In this document: positions 55,137-64,000 of the stretch, in pieces
How positions within the stretch are numbered: position 1 is the first letter of the stretch
Layout: every line of letters starts with the position of its first letter
NCBI RefSeq assembly: GCF_000373805.1
Contig: NZ_KB892470.1
Coordinates: 25,607 to 89,606 of the forward strand
Length of the DNA: 64,000 bases
Source: Corynebacterium pilosum DSM 20521 = CIP 103422
Lineage (GTDB): Bacteria > Actinomycetota > Actinomycetes > Mycobacteriales > Mycobacteriaceae
Reading direction: 5' to 3'
Program-made: the position numbers and the translations under genes
Notes under the pieces: generated by a model
The model's database searches: none
The model's input: the letters and a program-made list of their open reading frames with translations, nothing else
What the model was told of the DNA's origin: nothing

Positions 55137-58100
55137 TTAGCGACCTTCCCCGCGCACCCAGTTCACCGCGTTTTCGAAGATCGCCTGCTCGCCGATGCCC
55201 GGGATATTGCGCATCAGCCCATCGCGGAAGCGCTCCGGGTGGCCCATCTTGCCCAGGATGCGGCCGTCGGCAGAGATGATGCCCTCGATCGCGTAGGAGG
55301 AACCGTTCGGGTTGTCGGGCGCCACCATCGTCGGCTCGCCAGACTCATCCACGTACTGGAGAGCCACCTGGCCAGCATCGAACAGGGCGCGGGCATCGTC
55401 CTCACTGACCACGAAGCGGCCCTCACCGTGCGACACCGGCATCAGGTGCTGCTGACCAGGCTCAAAGCTGGACAGCCACGGCGAAGCGACAGAGGTGACC
55501 CGCGTCGTCGAGATACGGGAGACGTGGCGCAGCTGACGGTTGTGGGTCAGGGTCGGGGAGTCCGCGGACAGCTTCGCCGGATCGCCGTACGGCAGGAACC
55601 CGGACTTGACCAGCGCCTGGAACCCATTACAGATACCCAGCACCAGGCCCTCGCGCGCCACGAACGCCTTCACCGCTTCCGCCACCTCTGGGGAGCGCAG
55701 GAAGGCGGCGATGAACTTGGCAGACCCGTCCGGCTCATCACCCAGCGAGAACCCACCGGAGAAGGCGAGGATCTGCGCATCGTCCAGCTTCGCGATGAAC
55801 GCGGCGGTGTCGTCGGCAAGCATCTGCGGGGTGAGGTTGCGGATCAGGTGGAACTCGGTGGTCGCGCCCGCGGCCTCAAAAGCCTCGGCCATGTCATATT
55901 CGGAGTTTGTGCCCGGGAATACCGGCAATAAAACATGAACTTCGCTCGCTGCAGAAGATCGCTTTTCGACGACCGACCCTGCCTTGAGCTCGGTCGCGAA
56001 GGAGGGGAGTGGCTCGGCCGCATCGTCGGTGTTGAAGTCCTCGTTCAGCGGGAAGACGTCGCGGTACTCGGACTCCAGCGCCTCCAGAGCCTGGGCCAGT
56101 GTGAAGTTTTCGGAACCGAAGGTGAACTCGCCAGCGGTGTTCGTGGTGCCGATCTTCGTACCAGGCGCCTGCGTGCCAGGCTCAACTGCCATGAGTACAG
56201 AGCCGATCGCTGGATCGGTAACCGAACCGTCCAGTTCCACACCCAACTCATTGCCCACAGCCATGTTGACCAGGGCGTGGCCCAGACCGGCCTCGGTGAC
56301 AACGGACGCCGCAGCAACATCAGCACCAACCACGGCGGCGAAGTTTTCCACCAGCTGCTGGTAGTTCGGCTCGCCGGACTTCAGCGGGGTGTGCTCCACA
56401 AGGTAGATGTCGTGCTCGCCGGCGGGGATGGCTGCGGGGCGCACATTGCCAGAATCCATCACTCCCACGGCGAAAGTCACCAGGGTCGGCGGAACGTGCA
56501 GGTCATCCCCGTAGGTGCCACTCATGGAGTCCTTGCCACCAATAGCCGCGACCTGGAAAGCGTCCTGCGCCTCCAGCAGACCCAGCAGCGCCTGGGTGAC
56601 TTCGCCCCACAGTTCCGGATCCTGGTCCAGGCGCTGGAAGTACTCCTGCACACTCAGCCACGCATCGGCCGGGTTCGCGCCCACAGCAGCCATGCGAGCG
56701 AGTGCTTCCACCACGGAATAGGCACCCATCAGGTACGGGGAATCGTCGGCAAGCGAAGGCGAAAAACCGTACGCCATGACCGACGCGGTAGAGGTGCCGC
56801 CGGGCACAGGCAGGGTCTGTACGGACGCGATTTCGTCGGTCTTCTGCGTGCGTCCGCCATAAGGCATCAGCACGGTGGAGCGGCCGACGGTGGCGTCGAA
56901 CTGCTCGATCATGCCCTCCTGCGAGCCGTAGCGACGCAGCGCATCAAGCACGGTGGAGGGGCGCGGGGCGGGTGTCGACGAAGCGGCGACCAGCTTGACG
57001 GACTGGGAACGGTCGGCGCCGTTGGTGTCGATGAACTCGCGTGACATGTCCAGCACAACCTCATCGCCCATGAACATGCGCAGGCGGCCGGTGTCGGTGA
57101 TCTCCGCCAGCTGCACGGCCTCGAGGTTTTCCTCGGCGGCAGCCTTAATGAAGGCCTCAGCATCCTCGTGCTTCACGACGACCGCCATGCGCTCCTGGGA
57201 TTCCGAGATCGCGATCTCGCGGGCGTTCAACCCGGCGTACTTCAGTGGCACGCGGTCCAAGTGGATATCGATCGAATCCGCCAACTCGCCGACCGCCACC
57301 GACACGCCACCGGCGCCGAAGTCATTACAGCGCACAATGGACTGCGCGACCTCAGGGCGGCGGAACAGTCGCTGGATCTTGCGCTCGTTGACCGGGTTGC
57401 CCTTCTGCACCTCGGCGCCGGAACGTGCCACGGAGTCCTCGTCGTGCGCCTTGGAAGAGCCGGTCGCGCCGCCCACGCCATCGCGGCCGGTGCGGCCACC
57501 AAGGATGATCACCACGTCGCCTGCCTCAGGCTCCAGCCGCTTCACGTTCTCTACCGGGGCGGCCGCAACGACCGCGCCTAGCTCCATGCGCTTGGCCACA
57601 TAGCCCGGGTGATTAAATTCGCGCACACCCGTGGTGGCCAGGCCGATCTGGTTGCCGTACGACGAATAACCTTCCGCCGCGCGGGTCGAAATATCAGCCT
57701 GGGGCAGTTTGCCCGGCAGGGTCTCAGCGCGCGGAGTATTGATGTCGCCGGAACCGGACAGGCGCATCGCCTGGTATACCCACGAACGGCCAGACAGGGG
57801 ATCGCGGATCGCGCCACCCAAGCAGGTGGATGCGCCGCCGAAAGGCTCGATCTCGGTGGGGTGGTTGTGGGTTTCGTTCTTGAACATCAGCAGGTACTGG
57901 CCGTCGGCGTTATCCACGTCGACATAGACCGAGCACGCGTTGATCTCCTCGGAGACCTCCTGGTCATCCATCACGCCAGTGCGGCGCAGCTCGCGGCCCA
58001 TGATGGTGCCCATGTCCATCAGGCTGCGTGGCTTGTGGGTGCGGTCGTTGGCCTCGCGCAGCTCATTGTAGCGGGCCAAGGCGCGGGTGAGCTGCTCGCC

Positions 58101-58823
58101 GAAACGGGGCTCGGCCACCTCAATTGAGGTCAGCTCAGTGTTGAACGTGGTGTGGCGGCAGTGATCCGACCAGTACGTATCCAGGGTGGACAGTTCCACC
58201 TGGGTGGGGGTGCGGCCCTCGGCTTGGAAGTACTGTTGGACCACCTTGAGATCGGCAAGGTTCATCGCCATGCCATTGTCGGCCAGCAAAGCGGTCAGGC
58301 CCTCGTCGTCAAGCGATAAGAAGTCCGGGTACGTGCGCAGCGGTTCAATCTCGCCCATTTCAGGCTCGTGCAGGACGGACATGTCCTTCTCGCCCGATTC
58401 GACGGGGTTGATCAGGAAATCGCGGATTGGGGAGAGGTCCGTGGCGCCTTCAAAGACGTAGAGCACGGCCGAATAGATCGAGGCGGTGGTGGCGGGCTCG
58501 AGGAGGCGTAGGGCTTGCTCGGCGGCGTCGGCGCGCTGATCGTACTGGCCGGGCAGGGGCTGCACGGCGAGGGAAGCGTGGCGCTCGTCGGAAAGAAGGT
58601 CCTCTAATTGAGCGTCAGTCAAGATCTCGTCGACACGCTCATCAGCAACGACGGAGTGGCGCAGGGCCTCAAGATCGGCCTGGGTAGCGCCGAACACGTC
58701 GTACACGTTGATCACGGCGACGGAATCCAGCTGGACCCCCTCGAGATTGTTCAGGCTCGCGCGAACCGCGGCCTCTTCATTGCGGAAATCCGGCGAGCGG
58801 CGAACTACCAAACGAGCGTCCAT
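55137..58823 (-). CDS. purL: Single-chain phosphoribosylformylglycinamidine synthase (fused PurL)
   Basis: This 1228-residue FGAM synthase joins the PurS-like N-terminus, the PurL ATP-binding core and a C-terminal class I glutaminase in one chain. The glutaminase nucleophile is Cys1065 in GICNGFQ and the His-Glu pair is in MGHPERF. The core has the diagnostic HNHPTEIEPFGGA and NDFGAGGVSVAVGEL. Corynebacteria are expected to carry separate purS, purQ and short purL; this resembles the clostridial/bifidobacterial single-chain class. ATG 58823 (MDARLVVRRSP) is chosen. The gene stands alone, antisense between prpC and pyc, which suggests replacement by transfer. Confidence 0.93.
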   Translation of the reverse strand: MDARLVVRRSPDFRNEEAAVRASLNNLEGVQLDSVAVINVYDVFGATQADLEALRHSVVADERVDEILTDAQLEDLLSDERHASLAVQPLPGQYDQRADAAEQALRLLEPATTASIYSAVLYVFEGATDLSPIRDFLINPVESGEKDMSVLHEPEMGEIEPLRTYPDFLSLDDEGLTALLADNGMAMNLADLKVVQQYFQAEGRTPTQVELSTLDTYWSDHCRHTTFNTELTSIEVAEPRFGEQLTRALARYNELREANDRTHKPRSLMDMGTIMGRELRRTGVMDDQEVSEEINACSVYVDVDNADGQYLLMFKNETHNHPTEIEPFGGASTCLGGAIRDPLSGRSWVYQAMRLSGSGDINTPRAETLPGKLPQADISTRAAEGYSSYGNQIGLATTGVREFNHPGYVAKRMELGAVVAAAPVENVKRLEPEAGDVVIILGGRTGRDGVGGATGSSKAHDEDSVARSGAEVQKGNPVNERKIQRLFRRPEVAQSIVRCNDFGAGGVSVAVGELADSIDIHLDRVPLKYAGLNAREIAISESQERMAVVVKHEDAEAFIKAAAEENLEAVQLAEITDTGRLRMFMGDEVVLDMSREFIDTNGADRSQSVKLVAASSTPAPRPSTVLDALRRYGSQEGMIEQFDATVGRSTVLMPYGGRTQKTDEIASVQTLPVPGGTSTASVMAYGFSPSLADDSPYLMGAYSVVEALARMAAVGANPADAWLSVQEYFQRLDQDPELWGEVTQALLGLLEAQDAFQVAAIGGKDSMSGTYGDDLHVPPTLVTFAVGVMDSGNVRPAAIPAGEHDIYLVEHTPLKSGEPNYQQLVENFAAVVGADVAAASVVTEAGLGHALVNMAVGNELGVELDGSVTDPAIGSVLMAVEPGTQAPGTKIGTTNTAGEFTFGSENFTLAQALEALESEYRDVFPLNEDFNTDDAAEPLPSFATELKAGSVVEKRSSAASEVHVLLPVFPGTNSEYDMAEAFEAAGATTEFHLIRNLTPQMLADDTAAFIAKLDDAQILAFSGGFSLGDEPDGSAKFIAAFLRSPEVAEAVKAFVAREGLVLGICNGFQALVKSGFLPYGDPAKLSADSPTLTHNRQLRHVSRISTTRVTSVASPWLSSFEPGQQHLMPVSHGEGRFVVSEDDARALFDAGQVALQYVDESGEPTMVAPDNPNGSSYAIEGIISADGRILGKMGHPERFRDGLMRNIPGIGEQAIFENAVNWVRGEGR

Positions 58824-58975
58824 GCCTTCGATGTGCCTTTCAGTCAAAGAGACAACTGTGTCAGCACAACAGTTTAGGCCATGGGTGCCGTTATTCCTCA
58901 TAAATGCGGTTTTCTCCTGCGCTAGCGGCGCCGAAAATGAGAGGTGGGACGCATTTGCGCATAAAAGTTATTTAA

Positions 58976-58987
58976 CCCTATATAGGG
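58976..58987. promoter_or_regulatory. CCCTATATAGGG palindrome in the purL-pyc intergenic region
   Basis: This is an exact 12-base palindrome in the 253-bp gap between the divergent purL and pyc genes, 89 bp before pyc. TAGACT at 59031-59036 is a plausible -10 for pyc (consensus TANANT). No regulator is known to me for this motif. Confidence 0.35.
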
Positions 58988-59076
58988 CCAGAATAAGTGC
59001 TACCTCACCCCAGGTTCGCTATGCGCCCGCTAGACTTGGACGAGCACTAATTTTGCAGGGAAAGGACACCCACACA

Positions 59077-62000
59077 GTGGACAATAATTTGCCATCATTC
59101 AAGAAAATTCTTGTGGCGAACCGTGGTGAAATTGCCGTGCGCGCCTTCCGCGCCGCGTTCGAAACAGGGGCACAGACCGTCGCTGTGTACCCGATCGAGG
59201 ACCGCAATTCTTTCCACCGTCCGTTCGCGGACGAAGCGATCAAGATCGGCGAAGAAGGCCAGCCCGTTAAGGCCTACCTAGATATCGACGAGATTCTGCG
59301 CGCCGCGAAGAAGACCGGTGCGGACGCCGTCTACCCGGGTTATGGTTTCATGTCCGAGCGCGCCGACCTGGCCCGCGCCTGCAAGGACAATGGCATTAAG
59401 TTCATCGGCCCCACCGCCGAAACCCTGGACCTGACCGGCGATAAGGCCGCCGCTGTGCGCGCCGCTGAAGAGGCGGGCCTGCCCATTCTGCGTGACTCCG
59501 AGCCATCCACCGACCCGAAGCAGCTGGCCGAGTGGGCGAAGGACTTCCAGTTCCCTGTGTTCGTCAAGGCAGTGGCCGGTGGTGGTGGCCGCGGCATGCG
59601 CTTCATTGAGAAGCAGGAGGACGTCGAAAAGCTCGCCACGGAGGCGTCGCGCGAGGCAGAGGCCGCTTTCGGTGACGCGAACGTGTACATCGAGCAGGCC
59701 GTGATTAATCCGCAGCACATTGAGGTGCAGATCCTCGCGGACTCCCAGGGCAACGTTATTCACCTCTTTGAGCGCGACTGCTCCCTGCAGCGTCGTCACC
59801 AGAAGGTCGTGGAGATCGCGCCTGCGCAGCATATCGACGAAGAACTGCGCGACCAGATCTGCGCCGACGCCGTGAAGTTCTGCGAGCACATCAACTACGA
59901 GGGCGCCGGTACCGTGGAGTTCCTCGTCGATGAGCAGGGCAACCACGTGTTTATCGAGATGAACCCGCGCGTGCAGGTGGAACACACCGTGACCGAGGAG
60001 GTCACCGGTGTGGACATCGTGAAATCTCAGATGCACATCGCCGCGGGCGCTTCCCTGGCAGACCTGGACCTGGCCCAGGAGAACATTAAGCTCACCGGCG
60101 CGGCCCTGCAGTGCCGTATCACCACCGAGGACCCGAACAACGGCTTCCGCCCGGACTCCGGCGTGATCACGGGCTACCGCAGCCCAGGTGGCGCGGGCGT
60201 GCGCCTGGACGGTTCCGTAACCGTGGGTACCGAAATCACCCCGAACTTTGACTCCCTGCTGGTGAAGATGACCTGCCGCGGCGCCGACTTTGAGCAGGCC
60301 GTGGCCCGTGCCCAGCGCGCGCTGAACGAGTTCTCTGTTTCCGGAGTATCGACGAATATTGGTTTCCTGCGCGCACTGCTGGCAGAGGCCGATTTCCAGA
60401 CCAAGCGCATCTCCACCGGCTTCATTGGTGAACACATCCACCTGCTGGAGGCGCCACCGGCGCTGGATAAGTCCAGCCGGATCCTGAACTACCTGGCAGA
60501 AGTCACCGTGAACAAGCCCAACGGCGAGCGCCCAACCAGTGTGCGCGCACCGGAGAAGCTACCGAAGTGGGAGTACGATTCCGTCCCGCGCGGCTCCCGC
60601 GACGACCTGCTGGAGCTGGGCCCGAAGAAGTTTGCGGAGAAGCTGCGCAACCAGAAGGCCCTGGCGGTTACTGAGACCACGTTCCGTGACGCGCACCAGT
60701 CCCTGCTGGCTACGCGCCTGCGCACCAAGACCCTGTTCGCCGGTGCGAAGCACGTAGGCTACCTGACCCCTGAACTGCTTTCCATCGAGGCTTGGGGTGG
60801 CGCGACCTACGACGTGGCCATGCGCTTCCTGCACGAGAACCCGTGGGACCGCCTGGACATCCTGCGCGAGGCAGTGCCGAACGTGAACATCCAGATGTTG
60901 CTGCGCGGCCGCAACACCGTGGGCTACACCCCGTACCCAGAAAGCGTGACCCGCGCGTTCGTGAAGGAAGCGGCATCCTCCGGCATCGACATCTTCCGCA
61001 TTTTCGATGCACTTAACGACGTCTCCCAGATGCGCCCAGCAATCGACGCCGTCCTGGAGACCGGCACCACCGTTGCTGAGGTAGCAATGGCGTACTCCGG
61101 CAACCTGATGGACCCGAACGAGGACCTCTACACGCTGGATTACTACCTGAAGCTGGCGGAGGAGATCGTCGACACGGGTGCTCACATCCTGGCGATCAAG
61201 GACATGGCTGGCCTGCTGCGCCCAGAGGCAGCGCGCCGCCTGGTCACCGCCCTGCGCAAGGAGTTCGAGCTGCCGGTGCACGTGCACACCCACGACACCG
61301 CTGGTGGCCAGCTGGCCACCTACCTGGCGGCCGCCGAGGCGGGTGCCGATGCCGTGGATGTCGCCTCCGCGCCGCTGGCTGGAACGACCTCGCAGCCATC
61401 GATGTCCGCGCTGGTCGCAGCCTTCGAGAACACGGAGCGCGACACCGGCATCTCCCTGAAGTCCGTCTTCGATCTGGAGCCATACTGGGAGACCGTGCGC
61501 CAGATTTACTCCCCATTCGAGTCCGGCATCCCAGGACCTACCGGCCGCGTGTACCACCACGAGATCCCCGGTGGCCAGCTGTCCAACCTGCGCACCCAGG
61601 CAAAGGCGCTGGGCCTAGAGGACCGCTTCGAGCTCATCGAGGACTACTACGCTGCCGTCAACGAGATGCTGGGTCGACCCACCAAGGTCACCCCATCCTC
61701 CAAGGTGGTCGGCGACCTTGCCCTGCACCTGGTGGGCGCCAACGTGGATCCGAAGGAGTTCGCGGAGGATCCGCAGAAGTTCGACATCCCGGATTCCGTG
61801 ATCGGCTTCCTGCGCGGCGAGCTGGGCACCCCTCCCGGGGGCTGGCCACTGCTGCGTGAGAAGGCGCTGGCAGGCCGTGGCGAAGGTGAACAGCACATCG
61901 TCGAGGTGCCCGAGGATTTGGCGAAGGACCTGGAGTCTGAGGACCACAAGGTCCGCCGCGCGGCCCTGGACCAGCTGCTCTTCCCGAAGCAGTACGAAGA

Positions 62001-62490
62001 GTACAAGGAGCACCTGCGCACCTACGGCTACACCGATGCCCTGTCCGACCGCCTCTTCTTCTACGGGCTAGAGGAAGGCCGCGAAGAACTGGCAGTCTAC
62101 GGCGACCCAGGCAGCGACACCCCACCGCTGGTGGTACGCCTCGACGCGGTCGGCGAGCCGGACGAGAAGGGCATGCGCCAGGTGGTGCTCACCGTCAACG
62201 GACAGATCCGCCCACTCAAGGTCCGCGACCACAATGCCGAGTCCACCGTCGCCGACGTGGAAAAGGCAGACCCATCCAACAAGGGTCAGGTCGCAGCACC
62301 ATTCGCTGGTGCCGTGACCGTTACCGTGGAGGAAGGCCAGGAAGTCAAGGCCGGCGACCCAGTGGCAACGATCGAAGCGATGAAGATGGAAGCAACCATC
62401 TCCGCGACGATCGACGGCACCGTGGAACGCCTCGCATTCACCCAGCCAACCGCTGTGGAAGGCGGCGACCTCGTGGTCGTCATCTCCTAG
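59077..62490 (+). CDS. pyc: Pyruvate carboxylase
   Basis: This 1137-residue biotin enzyme carboxylates pyruvate to oxaloacetate (anaplerosis). Domains in order: biotin carboxylase (about 1-455, KKILVANRGEIAVRAF, GGGGRGMRF), carboxyltransferase (about 530-830, TTFRDAHQSLLATR metal motif) and biotinyl carrier at the end with Lys1103 in EAMKME. GTG 59077 behind GGGAAAGGAC gives the length of C. glutamicum Pyc; the open frame upstream of it is not conserved-looking. Confidence 0.97.
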   Translation: MDNNLPSFKKILVANRGEIAVRAFRAAFETGAQTVAVYPIEDRNSFHRPFADEAIKIGEEGQPVKAYLDIDEILRAAKKTGADAVYPGYGFMSERADLARACKDNGIKFIGPTAETLDLTGDKAAAVRAAEEAGLPILRDSEPSTDPKQLAEWAKDFQFPVFVKAVAGGGGRGMRFIEKQEDVEKLATEASREAEAAFGDANVYIEQAVINPQHIEVQILADSQGNVIHLFERDCSLQRRHQKVVEIAPAQHIDEELRDQICADAVKFCEHINYEGAGTVEFLVDEQGNHVFIEMNPRVQVEHTVTEEVTGVDIVKSQMHIAAGASLADLDLAQENIKLTGAALQCRITTEDPNNGFRPDSGVITGYRSPGGAGVRLDGSVTVGTEITPNFDSLLVKMTCRGADFEQAVARAQRALNEFSVSGVSTNIGFLRALLAEADFQTKRISTGFIGEHIHLLEAPPALDKSSRILNYLAEVTVNKPNGERPTSVRAPEKLPKWEYDSVPRGSRDDLLELGPKKFAEKLRNQKALAVTETTFRDAHQSLLATRLRTKTLFAGAKHVGYLTPELLSIEAWGGATYDVAMRFLHENPWDRLDILREAVPNVNIQMLLRGRNTVGYTPYPESVTRAFVKEAASSGIDIFRIFDALNDVSQMRPAIDAVLETGTTVAEVAMAYSGNLMDPNEDLYTLDYYLKLAEEIVDTGAHILAIKDMAGLLRPEAARRLVTALRKEFELPVHVHTHDTAGGQLATYLAAAEAGADAVDVASAPLAGTTSQPSMSALVAAFENTERDTGISLKSVFDLEPYWETVRQIYSPFESGIPGPTGRVYHHEIPGGQLSNLRTQAKALGLEDRFELIEDYYAAVNEMLGRPTKVTPSSKVVGDLALHLVGANVDPKEFAEDPQKFDIPDSVIGFLRGELGTPPGGWPLLREKALAGRGEGEQHIVEVPEDLAKDLESEDHKVRRAALDQLLFPKQYEEYKEHLRTYGYTDALSDRLFFYGLEEGREELAVYGDPGSDTPPLVVRLDAVGEPDEKGMRQVVLTVNGQIRPLKVRDHNAESTVADVEKADPSNKGQVAAPFAGAVTVTVEEGQEVKAGDPVATIEAMKMEATISATIDGTVERLAFTQPTAVEGGDLVVVIS

Positions 62491-62500
62491 GGGTACGGAA

Positions 62501-62536
62501 AAGCCCGCCTGAGTAGTGAATACTTAGGCGGGCCTT
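62501..62536. terminator. Terminator between pyc and the GNAT gene
   Basis: AAGCCCGCCTGAGTA (62501-62515) pairs with TACTTAGGCGGGCCTT (62521-62536) with one G-U pair and one bulged base, around a five-base loop. It lies between convergent genes and can work in both directions. Confidence 0.85.
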
Positions 62537-62555
62537 CGCCGTTTCAAGAGTGCCG

Positions 62556-63035
62556 CTAGAACTTCAGCTGCATCGCACCCTCGATGCTTGGGACGACCTC
62601 GAAGCCGTACTTCTCATACACGTGGCGGGCGCGCGGGTTGTCTTTATCCACACTCAGCGAGATAGCAGGCGCACCCTGCGAGCGGGCAAGGGCCACGGCG
62701 TCGTCGAGAAGCCTGCGCGACAGGCCCTGGCCCGCATAGCGCGACTCAACAGCAACAGCCAACTCGGGGATGTCCGGACCAAGGTTGGCCCAGCCTGCTG
62801 CATCAGGGCCGGACCAGTAGCGCAGCCAGATACCGCCGGCAGGCACGCTGAACTGGTCAAACGCCATGAAACCGCCATCGCGCTCTGGGTCCCAGTCATC
62901 GACGTAGCCGGGGAGATCGCGGGTATGGAATTCACTGACGGGCTTCGTTTCATCGCCGAAGACGTCCGTGAGGAAGAATAGGCGGGCGATATAGGTGCGG
63001 TCAGAAACCGAAGCGGGGCGTATCGAAAAATCCAT
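62556..63035 (-). CDS. GNAT-family N-acetyltransferase
   Basis: This 159-residue acyltransferase has the acetyl-CoA-binding loop RYAGQGLSRRLLDDA (motif A) and the C-terminal VDKDNPRARHVYEKYGFEVV (motif B). The acceptor substrate is unknown. ATG 63035 (MDFSIRPASV) is preferred. It lies 45 bp downstream of accBC on the same strand and may be cotranscribed with it. Confidence 0.87.
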   Translation of the reverse strand: MDFSIRPASVSDRTYIARLFFLTDVFGDETKPVSEFHTRDLPGYVDDWDPERDGGFMAFDQFSVPAGGIWLRYWSGPDAAGWANLGPDIPELAVAVESRYAGQGLSRRLLDDAVALARSQGAPAISLSVDKDNPRARHVYEKYGFEVVPSIEGAMQLKF

Positions 63036-63080
63036 ACGCCCCACGTTACGCTCGCCCACAGCGGGCCGCCAATTAGAGAA

Positions 63081-64000
63081 TTACTTGATCTCCATCAGCA
63101 CTGCAGCCTTATTCACCTGACCGCCAGCCTCCACGGCCAGGCCGGTGACCGTGCCAGACTTGTGCGCCTTCACCGGGTTTTCCATCTTCATCGCCTCAAG
63201 CACGACCACGACATCGCCCTCAGCGACCTCCTGGCCCTCCTCAACGTTGACCTTGATCACGGTGCCCTGCATCGGAGCTGCCACGGCATCGCCAGAGGCA
63301 GCGGCCTTACCAGCGCCGGAACCACGGCGCTTGCGCTTCTTCCTCGGCGCCTGCCCCGCGCCGGCGAAAGCCAACGACGAAGGCAGCGCAACCTCAATGC
63401 GGCGGCCAGCGACCTCGACGACGAACTTCTTGTTCGGCTCGTTCTCATCCTCTTCAGGAAGATCAGCTGGATCGACATAAGGCTCGATGGTGTTGTCCCA
63501 TTCCTCCTCGATCCACTTGGTGTAGACCTCGAAGCCCTCGTCATCACCGACGAACGCAGGGTGCTTCACGATCTCCTTGTGGAAAGGAATCACGGTAGGC
63601 AGGCCCTCGACGACGAACTCGTCCAGCGCGCGGGCCGAACGCTCCAGCGCCTGCTGACGGTCCTCACCAGTGACGATGAGCTTGGCCACCATGGAATCGA
63701 ACTGGCCCGAAATCGCAGCACCAGCGCGCATGCCGGAATCCACACGCACGCCAGGGCCGGAAGGCTCCTTGTACTCGGTGACAGTGCCAGGGGCCGGCAT
63801 GAAGTTGGAACCAGCATCCTCACCATTAATGCGGAACTCGAAAGAGTGGCCGCGCGGGGTGGGGTCCTCGTCGAAACGCAACTTCTCGCCCTCAGCGATG
63901 CGGAACTGCTCACGCACCAAGTCATAGCCGGTGGTCTCCTCGGTGACGGGGTGCTCCACCTGCAGGCGCGTGTTCACCTCAAGGAAGGACACGAGGCCGT
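63081..64000 (-). CDS. accBC: Acyl-CoA carboxylase alpha chain AccBC, C-terminal part (5' end outside window)
   Basis: About 306 residues of the biotin carboxylase/biotin carrier subunit shared by acetyl- and propionyl-CoA carboxylases are visible. The end of the biotin carboxylase domain is present ([30 protein letters not shown]), followed by a linker with a basic patch ([10 protein letters not shown]) and the biotinyl domain with [11 protein letters not shown]. The gene continues past base 64000. It supplies malonyl-CoA for fatty and mycolic acid synthesis. Confidence 0.96.
   Translation of the reverse strand, partial: GLVSFLEVNTRLQVEHPVTEETTGYDLVREQFRIAEGEKLRFDEDPTPRGHSFEFRINGEDAGSNFMPAPGTVTEYKEPSGPGVRVDSGMRAGAAISGQFDSMVAKLIVTGEDRQQALERSARALDEFVVEGLPTVIPFHKEIVKHPAFVGDDEGFEVYTKWIEEEWDNTIEPYVDPADLPEEDENEPNKKFVVEVAGRRIEVALPSSLAFAGAGQAPRKKRKRRGSGAGKAAASGDAVAAPMQGTVIKVNVEEGQEVAEGDVVVVLEAMKMENPVKAHKSGTVTGLAVEAGGQVNKAAVLMEIK

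Overview
The window reads as chromosomal DNA of a Corynebacterium species. It is GC-rich and actinobacterial, and it carries several genus hallmarks: a monomeric NADP isocitrate dehydrogenase (icd), pyruvate carboxylase, AccBC-type acyl-CoA carboxylase, MetX/MetY methionine synthesis, and an LpdA-type quinone dehydrogenase without the redox cysteine pair. Gene order also resembles C. glutamicum blocks (guaA-esrISR-imuA'B; upp-XRE-amidohydrolase-lpdA; prpDBC/prpR; pyc; accBC). I see no rRNA, tRNA, CRISPR, insertion sequence, phage or plasmid signal. Nearly all of the window is coding; only one non-coding stretch exceeds 300 bases (29436-29764).

Layout. 1-3.6 kb: the end of guaA, then a divergent envelope-stress module (PspC membrane protein, PspC-fused histidine kinase, LuxR-type regulator whose N-terminus is frameshifted as read). 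4.1-6.3 kb: imuA'-imuB, with dnaE2 at 13.0-16.0 kb; both carry LexA-like boxes and together encode the SOS mutasome. 6.3-10.2 kb: lipoprotein, sucrase/ferredoxin-like protein, SulP transporter, HAD hydrolase. 10.2-12.8 kb: metQNI methionine ABC transporter. 16.0-20.1 kb: mntABCD and divergent mntR around a perfect palindrome. 20.1-25.0 kb: two PH-domain membrane proteins, an HNH/DUF222 endonuclease with its own SOS-like box, trmL, folD and a DUF3017 gene. 25.0-27.6 kb: metYX with a strong McbR-type box.

27.6-37.0 kb: MBL-fold hydrolase, TetR regulator with two small paralogous membrane proteins, a three-gene operon for a cytochrome-b/molybdopterin fusion oxidoreductase, pdxR/pdxS without pdxT, icd. 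37.1-46.6 kb: xth, TRIC-type channel, trpS, BrkB-family protein, D,D-carboxypeptidase, VIT1/CCC1 transporter behind a DtxR-like box, an unrecognised coiled-coil protein, an NlpC/P60 protein with a small helical partner, upp. 46.7-64 kb: XRE regulator, M20 amidohydrolase, lpdA, prpR and prpDBC (methylcitrate cycle), a single-chain purL, pyc, a GNAT and the end of accBC.

The methylcitrate genes yield pyruvate and succinate from propionyl-CoA, and pyc and accBC work on the same pyruvate/acyl-CoA pools. metQNI and metYX are two arms of methionine supply with McbR-like sites. mntABCD/mntR and the DtxR-boxed VIT gene are metal-homeostasis units. The points most worth a second look are the esrR frameshift, the 1228-residue single-chain PurL in a genus expected to use separate PurL/Q/S, PdxS without PdxT beside a PdxR whose expected PLP lysine is serine, and the membrane-tethered molybdopterin operon with unusual upstream repeats.
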